Shown here: one piece after another, positions 38,207 to 47,300 of the stretch
Position numbering within the stretch: position 1 is the stretch's first letter
Layout: each line of letters starts with the position of its first letter
From: JAPORK01 sp026710285
GTDB lineage: Bacteria; Pseudomonadota; Gammaproteobacteria; Pseudomonadales; Endozoicomonadaceae
Length of the DNA: 64,000 bases
Assembly (NCBI GenBank): GCA_965201045.1
Contig: OZ241746.1
Location: 4,526,001-4,590,000, forward strand
Direction of reading: 5' to 3'
Translations under genes and position numbers: made by a program
Notes under the pieces: model-generated
Databases searched by the model: none
What the model saw: the letters and a program-made list of their open reading frames with translations, nothing else
What the model was told of the DNA's origin: nothing

Positions 38207-41200
38207 CTATTTTTGAAGTACCAACATGTTTTCATATGTTAAGGGTGAATCAGCTCCTACACTCCCAAAATGTTCTGCAACTGTTGCTATCGATTCTATT
38301 CCATAAATATAATCTACATTATTATTTCCAAATATGTCTGCACCTTGTTCTGCATACGACGATAACCAATCAGATGCATTAGAACGCACCATCACATAAA
38401 GCTTACCACCTGGCTTCAGCATATTATATGCTACTAACAAGTAATCTTCTGTTGAATACTCTTGGAGTATTTCGTCATAAATATTTTCACCGGTGATATT
38501 TACTATGTTTGCTATGGGTTCATCAAGAGATATTAGGTGATCAGGCGCTAGGAAATGAAATATAGAAACTGTAGTAACACCTGTATGATCACAAGGCACA
38601 ACCGGATCTCTGCCACACCCAAGAACAGCTTGTTGAAGTTCCGAAAAGTCCTCAATATTGCCAATGTCCACATCGCCAATGTCCACATCACTTCCTATTG
38701 AATCCAATTCCTCAAATTCTCCTTCAGCATTTTGAGCTATAAGCCCTGGATGATTACTAGCTCCGCCGACTAATGCTCCATCTCCACTATTTGCCTGTTT
38801 TTCTCCTCCTAAGTATAAAACACTTCTATAAACCGAAGAATTACCTTCTGTTGCTTCTTGATAAGTTGGAGGTGCATCTGCTACTGCTTCTTCATAAGTT
38901 GGAAGTATACCAGCTGTTACTTTAACCTCCTCTGCAGCTGCTGCCGCTTTTTCGCCTACTGCCGCCACTTCATTTCCTAATGTTGCCAGCAGACCTTCTG
39001 CAAATTCACCTATACCTGCACCGAGAGCTATGAGTCCGGCTACAAATAATACACCTCCATAAACCCTTCCGGTAATCATTGAGGCTTGCTGCAAACCTTT
39101 GTTGGCAGGTTTTAATGCTGATGCAAAAGCCAATGTAGCCGGTGCTGCAAAAGCCATACCAATGGCAAAGGTTGGACCAAGAGACAAACCCATGCCACCC
39201 CACATCAGTGACCTTCCAATCCCCTGGATAAACTTACTATGCGTCATGTTCATCCCCAGATTAAAAGCAGTGTTTGCCATTTTAAACATTTTGCCTAACC
39301 ACTTTGGCATATTACCGCTGGGATCACTATTCATAATCGGGTTGTTGCCACCAAATGCATAACCATCACCGGCAGGATCTTCACTGACAAAGTAGCGTTG
39401 CGACGGATTATAGGTACGATTACCGGCGCCTAAAAACTGCCATCCCGTTGCAGCATCGGTTATTTCACCATCAAACCCTTTTAATGTTTGTTGAAAGGCA
39501 GGAACTGTTGTCTTTTTTTTTCCGTAAGACCACGCCATACCATAGGGACTATACACCTTGTGTTGTTGTACCGTCCACTGTTTTAACGTTTTATCTTGTT
39601 TTAATATACTGATTACATCGCCTTTATAATTGCTTTCGTTCCAGTCAGTAATCGTATTATCGGTGGTTCTAATCTCCGGTGACAGATAGCTAATTCTGTG
39701 TCTGTTATTCGCTGTATCGGTTACCACTTCACCGCTGAGTGTTCCTCCCTGATAAATCATCTGCCGAGTACCTTGTGTAGTTACAACTTTAATTTCTTTT
39801 CCTTGACCATCGTAATCATAACGGCTAACCACACCGGCACTATTAATCACCTGGGTTATCTGATTAAAAGGGTTATAACTAATTTTATTTCCCTTACCAT
39901 CAATGATCATATTTCCGCTTGTATCATAAACGAATGCATGAGTATCAGATTGTTGATTATTCCATTGTGTACTGATTGCAGTTAATCGCAGTGGTATTTT
40001 AGTATTTGCATAACTATAAGACATTGTCTTAGTCAATGAATGTAACTGATCAGCTGAAGTATCAATTAATTTTTCAGTAACGCCTGCAATACGATTTAGT
40101 CGTGTAAATGTATAATCCTGCTGTATAATCGCTGGAGCTGCTTTCAGGTTACCACCATCAATTGCAGTATCATGCGGACAGAGTGTGTTATACCCCTCAC
40201 AATTCATTGAAACCAGATTATCCATACGATCATAACGATAATCTATTGTTGCCTGATGATTTTGATCATCACCTTGCCGTAAATGGATAATATTTCCATC
40301 AGCATTATAAACAAAAGATTCAGTATGCAGTGGTTTTCCATTAAGACTATCTTTTATTGTATCAACCTGACCCCAAGGATTATACGTAAATAAACGTATC
40401 ATACCACTGCCATATATCTTCTTAATTACACGGGAAAAAGAATCATAGACTAACTGTTCAAGTTGTGTTGTATTACCAGTATTTTCCTGATAGGTTTTTG
40501 TTAACGGTCTGAGTAGTTTGTCAGACCTGTAAATAATTTTATTGTGCTGAAAATCTGTATGACTGACAAGATGATGGTAACTATTATAAATCAGCGTTTC
40601 AGCACTACTCGCATATCCGTTAATACCTTTATGTATAGTGTTATTTAATAGTCCGTCATCCCGATAATGATAAGTAGTAATACTGGTATTGTCAGCCACT
40701 GTCAGTGGCTGGTGATTAAGATGATCATAACTAATTTGTAAGAGTACTTTGCCATCCATACTATCCTTTACAGCCAGTCCAATATTGTTATAAGACAAAG
40801 TAATATGATGCCCGTTAGATTTATCAATACCTGATAGCTGACCATTAATATTATAATGATAAGTAGTTTTTTTACCATCTTCTCTGGCTGACCATAATTT
40901 TTGACCCGCCGCATTAAAACCTGCCGATGCTAATAGATACTGCCCCCCTTGTGCAGGCATAACCCAATGCTGAATAACATGACCGGTCAGATCATAGACA
41001 TTATGTATTTTATCTCCTACAGGATTGATGATATCAGTTACATGTCCAAGTGCATCATAACGTTTTTGCACTATTTTTCCCATAGGATCTACAGTGCTGA
41101 CAAGACGATCAAAACCATCGTAGGTCATTCTGGAAACTTTTACCCCTGGCTGTTTATCTCCGGCTGTACACAGCACTCTGACAGAAGGCAGAGTACCTGT

Positions 41201-43786
41201 TGTGGCAGGCAATACAATCTGTTTTGTCAGTTTCCCTGTCACACTGCTAAGACCTATCGTTACGGCAGTACGATTATTCTGTACATCTTCTGTGTAGCGA
41301 ACTATACAGCGGTGTGCATTATCATAGGCGACAACCTCTGTTTCTCCGTCAGGTAGATGTTTTCTGACCAATCTGCCGGAAGCATCATAATCAAAGCGGG
41401 TAGTTAGTGCAACTGGCACCCCCTGACTCTGTGCATAATGTGTAGTCGCTGCCACTTCTCCTGCAGCATTGTAACTGATTGTTGCTTGTTGCTGCCATAA
41501 CCCAGGCTGAAGATGCCCCTGCAGATCAGTTTTTTCAATATACGTTGCGAGTTTTCTTCCTGTACCATCAAAAATTACTTTTTTTTGCATGCCATTGGGT
41601 GCAGTGACAATTACGCTGTTTTCATGTGCAGATAACCGGTATTGATTCCGTGTTGTCACTTCAAACGGTGTATCTTTTGCATCAGTATGTGCTGTCAATC
41701 GACCCAGTTTATCATACTCAAAAGTTTGGATATTTTTTTTATCCTCAGAAATCACCCGTAGTGTTTTAGGAATAAATAAGCTTTTTTCAGTTATTACTGA
41801 TGATACAGTGTGCTCATTTGCTATATCAATATAATCCGAAATAGTTTCCGTACCCTGTTTATTTAAGATGTACTTATAATGATGTATAACGGTCTTAACA
41901 CTTCCTGCCGGAAGATCACTGCCGGTGAGTTTTTTCTGTTTTAATAAACCATAAGTCAATGGATTCTTTTTATCCTGATAATAATGACTTATTTCTGTTC
42001 GTTGTTCATCACCACTTTGAACTTCAGTTTTATACAGTACCAGCGTATAACCCGGTTTATTTCTGTTATCTTCTTTTTGGTAACTCATTGTTGTTATGAC
42101 TGGGGTGAGCAGCGTACTGTTTTTTAGCGGAGCAGGAAAAAGTTTTGTCTCTTCTGCTAAAGCAGCTACCGGCCAGCCAACTGGCGCAGCAGGACATTGA
42201 CTGTCACCACTTTGTGGACAGTACTTTGTTTCTGTTTTACGACCATAGCTATCGGTTTGACTGATTAACCGTCCGTAATCATCATAACTTCTATTGACTA
42301 CGGTTTCTACCGGTGCAGACAGGTTATCTCCCCAGTTTTTAGTGACAACCTTCAGGGGCAGAGAATAAGTAGTCGGTAGTTGTTCAAAGGAAGTATGTGC
42401 ACAACCATCCCTTTTATCTGTACGACAAAAATAAACTTCATTTTCACTGAGCAGCTTATTCGTTTTATCACTGATGGTCTTAGTATCAATCAATAAATGA
42501 TATTTGTTATACGTTCGGATTATTTGTATGTGTCCATTGTCTTTTTTTGTCTGATAGGTATAAGCAGCAGGTGCTTCAAACAGCATATCTGTTTTTAAAT
42601 TAGGTAGTTCAGTTAAACCGGAATTGAAACCAAGATAATCATGACTGTCACTGTTTGTTGAAGTGTAGCTGTAATTTACATTCATTGGTGGCTGATTTGC
42701 ACCGGGAATAACGCTGACTTGTTTAACAACACACATTGATACAAATGGCTGAAATGGATGCTGGTCATTTGTAATATCGGGTAATTTCATCGCATGACGA
42801 CAATCATAAGTAAATTGTTTTTCCATTCCGGTAAAGTAGTGAATACCTGTCAGCAGATCCTGATTGTTGTGATGAGTCTCATAACTTAAATGAACCAGTC
42901 CGGAATGATTAATATCCTGTTGATTATTCCCCGGAAACCAGATATTACGTACTTCATCATTTGCTAAATCAATTCGCATATCAACCGGACTACCCTGTAC
43001 ATCATAACTGGTAACCGCCAGATAATTATTTTTTCTTGTCAGTACTATTGAGAGACCATTATCGTCGGTTATTCTTTTTAAAAGATGGCTTCCGGGCATA
43101 TATTTAAAATTGACACCCTCTCCATTTTGTTGCTCCATACGAATTTCATAGCCATCACGGTCTAAAATATCCTGTAATCCGTTTGCAGATGTAATCACGA
43201 GATTCCCTTTTTTATCTTTGGTAATGATGACATCTTTTAGTTTGTGATACTGTGGATGCCAGCTTCCGTTAGGCTGTTGTTCCAGGAAAAAAATTTTTCC
43301 TCCAGCTGTGTTTAACTGATGCGTAACTGGATTATAGTGTGTCAGATTCCATGCCCAGCCACGTCCGAGATGGTCCGGATCACCTTTTACACCACTGTTA
43401 TAGTTCATCTCCAGATCAATATCAGGGCCATGACCAAAATTACTTCGTAATAAGCCCGCCTTTATCGAAACCAGCAACATACCTGTCCTCGGATCTACTT
43501 CACTGTTTTCACTTTTAGCAAAATTAAAAGAATTCGACCAAATAGAAAGATCACCATCTCCTGATTCACCCAGTGATAAGTGATGACGATTGGTTTTATT
43601 TGTTTTATGTGTATCTGATGTGTTTTTTTTTAGCGATATTTTTTTATCAATATAAACACTACTTGTTTTAGTTCTATTTTTTCCAATGGCTAAAGTTATT
43701 TTTCCAAAATATAGAAATAAAAATAAAAACAGGAACGCACCAATAATATCACAGAGTCTTCTATTTGTTTTTTTTATGATTATCAT
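38207..43786 (-). CDS. R8: RHS-repeat secreted protein with micro-duplicated acidic linker
   Basis: 1859 residues by nucleotide span, ATG 43786, AGGA 11 nt upstream. It begins MIIIKKTNRRLCDIIGAFLF, a signal peptide variant not seen in the others, followed by KITLA. Core and NSDPSGNMP are intact; motifs LPTYEEA and PPTYQEA. The linker is of the R6/R9 type (ANSGDGALVGGASNHPG). A 15-bp tandem repeat at 38661-38690 doubles VDIGD to give SDVDIGDVDIGNIE. The tip (LGCGRDPVVPCDH, PDHLISLDEP, YDEILQEYSTEDYL, MLKPGGKLYVMV, LSSYAEQGADIFGNNNVDY) is closest to R6, matching the duplication of the R5-R6 and R7-R8 blocks. Confidence 0.96.
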   Translation of the reverse strand: MIIIKKTNRRLCDIIGAFLFLFLFLYFGKITLAIGKNRTKTSSVYIDKKISLKKNTSDTHKTNKTNRHHLSLGESGDGDLSIWSNSFNFAKSENSEVDPRTGMLLVSIKAGLLRSNFGHGPDIDLEMNYNSGVKGDPDHLGRGWAWNLTHYNPVTHQLNTAGGKIFFLEQQPNGSWHPQYHKLKDVIITKDKKGNLVITSANGLQDILDRDGYEIRMEQQNGEGVNFKYMPGSHLLKRITDDNGLSIVLTRKNNYLAVTSYDVQGSPVDMRIDLANDEVRNIWFPGNNQQDINHSGLVHLSYETHHNNQDLLTGIHYFTGMEKQFTYDCRHAMKLPDITNDQHPFQPFVSMCVVKQVSVIPGANQPPMNVNYSYTSTNSDSHDYLGFNSGLTELPNLKTDMLFEAPAAYTYQTKKDNGHIQIIRTYNKYHLLIDTKTISDKTNKLLSENEVYFCRTDKRDGCAHTSFEQLPTTYSLPLKVVTKNWGDNLSAPVETVVNRSYDDYGRLISQTDSYGRKTETKYCPQSGDSQCPAAPVGWPVAALAEETKLFPAPLKNSTLLTPVITTMSYQKEDNRNKPGYTLVLYKTEVQSGDEQRTEISHYYQDKKNPLTYGLLKQKKLTGSDLPAGSVKTVIHHYKYILNKQGTETISDYIDIANEHTVSSVITEKSLFIPKTLRVISEDKKNIQTFEYDKLGRLTAHTDAKDTPFEVTTRNQYRLSAHENSVIVTAPNGMQKKVIFDGTGRKLATYIEKTDLQGHLQPGLWQQQATISYNAAGEVAATTHYAQSQGVPVALTTRFDYDASGRLVRKHLPDGETEVVAYDNAHRCIVRYTEDVQNNRTAVTIGLSSVTGKLTKQIVLPATTGTLPSVRVLCTAGDKQPGVKVSRMTYDGFDRLVSTVDPMGKIVQKRYDALGHVTDIINPVGDKIHNVYDLTGHVIQHWVMPAQGGQYLLASAGFNAAGQKLWSAREDGKKTTYHYNINGQLSGIDKSNGHHITLSYNNIGLAVKDSMDGKVLLQISYDHLNHQPLTVADNTSITTYHYRDDGLLNNTIHKGINGYASSAETLIYNSYHHLVSHTDFQHNKIIYRSDKLLRPLTKTYQENTGNTTQLEQLVYDSFSRVIKKIYGSGMIRLFTYNPWGQVDTIKDSLNGKPLHTESFVYNADGNIIHLRQGDDQNHQATIDYRYDRMDNLVSMNCEGYNTLCPHDTAIDGGNLKAAPAIIQQDYTFTRLNRIAGVTEKLIDTSADQLHSLTKTMSYSYANTKIPLRLTAISTQWNNQQSDTHAFVYDTSGNMIIDGKGNKISYNPFNQITQVINSAGVVSRYDYDGQGKEIKVVTTQGTRQMIYQGGTLSGEVVTDTANNRHRISYLSPEIRTTDNTITDWNESNYKGDVISILKQDKTLKQWTVQQHKVYSPYGMAWSYGKKKTTVPAFQQTLKGFDGEITDAATGWQFLGAGNRTYNPSQRYFVSEDPAGDGYAFGGNNPIMNSDPSGNMPKWLGKMFKMANTAFNLGMNMTHSKFIQGIGRSLMWGGMGLSLGPTFAIGMAFAAPATLAFASALKPANKGLQQASMITGRVYGGVLFVAGLIALGAGIGEFAEGLLATLGNEVAAVGEKAAAAAEEVKVTAGILPTYEEAVADAPPTYQEATEGNSSVYRSVLYLGGEKQANSGDGALVGGASNHPGLIAQNAEGEFEELDSIGSDVDIGDVDIGNIEDFSELQQAVLGCGRDPVVPCDHTGVTTVSIFHFLAPDHLISLDEPIANIVNITGENIYDEILQEYSTEDYLLVAYNMLKPGGKLYVMVRSNASDWLSSYAEQGADIFGNNNVDYIYGIESIATVAEHFGSVGADSPLTYENMLVLQK
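38661..38690. repeat. 15-bp tandem duplication in the R8 linker
   Basis: Two adjacent units, CCAATGTCCACATCG and CCAATGTCCACATCA, differ only at the last base. R6 and R9 have one unit or a diverged equivalent, so this is a recent in-frame expansion. Confidence 0.85.
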
Positions 43787-44328
43787 CTGTTGTAAAATCC
43801 TGATTTTGTGAAATTTATAAGGTTAGATTTATCATGAAAGATAGTGTTTTGAGTTATTTTGATTTAGACAAAAAATCTTTCTTTTAGTTTAATCTTATTT
43901 AAAATGGCTACATCTTTTTATATAAAAATTATAAGCAATTACACAGATATTTGATTATTAATGGTGTAACATTATTTTTGAATAGGATGTATACATCGTG
44001 CAACATAAAAAAGTTCAGGATAATTTCAGGTAGCTTTCCAATAAATAACATATTATTTTAAAAAAGAATACTGAAGAAACTTACTTTTTCGTTATCATAT
44101 AAAATAAAAAGATTAATTACTTTTAAACTATTTTAACTATTAAAGCAAAGTCAGTAATATATTGCATGCATATTCTGCCTTAAATCATCTTATGCTATAT
44201 TTAAAAAGCTTACATATTTGGCATCAGACAATCATTAAGTAATACACAAATCAGTTTTTATTCTTAAGACCACACGCTAAAGCGTTGAGCACCATTTAAG
44301 TAAGTGCTCGCTCTGTTAATTGTTCATA
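43787..44328. other. R8/R9 spacer (542 bp)
   Basis: Upstream region of R8. It resembles the R9 and R10 upstream spacers near R8 but is longer further out. On the plus strand ATG GGATT-proximal sequence encodes MKDSVLSYFDLDKKSFF and then stops, because one extra A shifts the frame relative to 49941 and 55945. The R9 hairpin is at 44287-44309. No confident gene. Confidence 0.6.
44287..44309 (-). terminator. R9 3' hairpin
   Basis: GAGCAC and GTGCTC arms, perfect 6-bp stem, 11-nt loop, same form as after R6. No U-tract. Confidence 0.4.
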
Positions 44329-47300
44329 CTATTTTTCAAGTACCAACATATTTTCATATGTAAAAGGATCAGGTCCTCCACTCCCAAAACGTTCTGCAAC
44401 CGCTGCTATCGATTCCATTCCATGAATATAATCCACACTATTATTTCCAAATATGGCTGCACCTTGTTCTGCATACGACGATAACCACTCAGATTCATAA
44501 AGACACGTCATAACATAAAGCTTACCACCTGGCTTCAGCATAGCATATGCTACTCTCAGGTAATCGAATGGTGAATACTCCTGGAGTATTTCGTCATAAA
44601 TATTTTCACCTATTATATTTACTGTGACTTCTATGGGTGCATCAAAAGATATTAGGTGATCAGGCTCTAGCAAATCAAATATAGAAACTGTAGTAACACC
44701 TGTATGATCACAAGGCACAATCGGACCTCTGCCACACCCAAGAACAGCTCGTTGAAATTCCGAAAAGTTCCCAATATTGCCAGGGTCCAGGTTACCTCCT
44801 GGTGGATCTAATTCATCAAATCCTTCAGCATTTTGAACTATAAGCCCTGGATGATTACTAGCTCCGCCGACTAATGCTCCATCTCCACTATTTGCCTGTT
44901 TTTCTACTCCTAAGTATAAAACACTTCTATAAACCGGAGAATTACCTTCTACTGCTTCTTGATAAGTTGGAGGTGCATCTGCTATTGCTTCTTCATAAGT
45001 TGGAAGTATACCAGCTGTTACTTTAACCTCCTCTGCAGCTGCTGCCGCTTTTTCGCCTACTGCCGCCACTTCATTTCCTAATGTTGCCAGCAGACCTTCT
45101 GCAAATTCACCTATACCTGCACCGAGAGCTATGAGTCCGGCTACAAATAATGCACCTCCATAAACTCTTCCGGTAATCATTGAGGCTTGCTGCAAACCTT
45201 TGTTGGCAGGTTTTAATGCTGATGCAAAAGCCAATGTAGTCGGCGCTGCAAAAGCCATACCAATGGCAAAGGTTGGACCAAGAGACAAACCCATGCCACC
45301 CCACATCAGTGACCTTCCAATCCCCTGAATAAACTTATTATGCGTCATGTTCATCCCTAGATTAAAAGCCGTGTTAGCCAGTTTGAACATTTTGCCTAAC
45401 CACTTTGGCATATTACCGCTGGGATCACTATTCATAATCGGATTGTTGCCACCAAATGCATAACCATCACCGGCAGGATCTTCACTGACAAAGTAGCGTT
45501 GCGACGGATTATAGGTACGATTACCGGCGCCTAAAAACTGCCATCCCGTTGCAGCATCGGTTATTTCACCATCAAACCCTTTTAATGTTTGTTGAAAGGC
45601 AGGAACTGTTGTCTTTTTTTTTCCGTAAGACCACGCCATACCATAGGGACTATACACCTTGTGTTGTTGTACCGTCCACTGTTTTAACGTTTTATCTTGT
45701 TTTAATATGCTGATTACATCGCCTTTATAATTGCTTTCGTTCCAGTCAGTAATCGTATTATCGGTGGTTCTAATCTCCGGTGACAGATAGCTAATTCTGT
45801 GTCTGTTATTCGCTGTATCGGTTACCACTTCACCGCTGAGTGTTCCTCCCTGATAAATCATCTGCCGAGTACCTTGTGTAGTTACAACTTTAATTTCTTT
45901 TCCCTGACCATCGTAATCATAACGGCTAACTACACCAGCATTATTAATCACCTGGGTTATCTGATTAAAAGGGTTATAACTAATTTTATTTCCCTTACCA
46001 TCAATGATCATATTTCCGCTTGAATCATAAACGAATGCATGAGTATCAGGTTGTTGATTATTCCATTGTGTACTGATTGCAGTTAATCGCAGTGGTATTT
46101 TAGTATTTGCATAACTATAAGACATTGTCTTAGTCAATGAATGTAACTGATCAGCTGAAGTATTAATTAATTTTTCAGTAACGCCTGCAATACGATTTAG
46201 TCGTGTAAATGTATAATCCTGCTGTATAATCGCTGGAGCTGCTTTCAGGTTACCACCATCAATTGCAGTATCATGCGGACAGAGTGTATTATCTCCCTCA
46301 CAATTCATTGAAACCAAATTATCCATATTATCATAACGATAGTCTATTGTTGCCTGATGATTTTGATCATCACCACGTTGTAAACGGATAATATTTCCAT
46401 CAGGATCATAAACAAAAGATTCAGTATGCAGTGGTTTTCCATTAAGACTATCTTTTATTGTATCAACTTGACCCCAGGGATTATACGTAAATAAACGTAT
46501 CATACCACTGCCATATATCTTCTTAACTACACGGGAAAAAGAATCATAGACTAACTGTTCAAGTTGTGTTGTATTACCAGTATTTTTTTGATAGATTTTT
46601 GTTAACGGTCTGAGTAGTTTGTCAGACATATAAATAATTTTATTGTGCTGAGAATCTGTACGACTGACAAGATGATGGTAACTATTATAAATCAGCGTTT
46701 CAGCACTACTCGCATATCCGTTAATACCTTTATGTATAGTATTATTTAATAGTCCGTCATCCCGATAATCATAAGTAGTAATGCCGGTATTATCAGTGAC
46801 TGTACGTGGCTGGTGATTAAGATGATCATAACTAATTTGTAAGAGTACTTTGCCATCCATACTATCCTTTACAGCCAGTCCAATATTGTTATAAGACAAA
46901 GTAATATGATGCCCGTTAAATTTGTTAATACTATATAACTGACCATTAATATTATAATGATAAGTAGTTTTTTTACCATCTTCTCTGGCTGACCACAATT
47001 TTTGACCCGCCGCATTAAAACCCGCCGATGCTAATAGATACTGCCCCCCTTGTGCCGGCATAACCCAATGCTGAATAACATGACCGGTCAGATCACAGAC
47101 ATTGTGTATTTTATCTCCTACAGGATTGATGATATCAGTTACCTGTCCAAGTGCATCATAACGTTTTTGCACTATTTTTCCCATAGGATCTACAGTGCTG
47201 ACAAGACGATCAAAACCATCGTAGGTCATTCTGGAAACTTTTGCCCCTGACTGCTTGTCTCCGGCTGTACACAGTACTCTGATAGAAGGCAGGGTACCTG

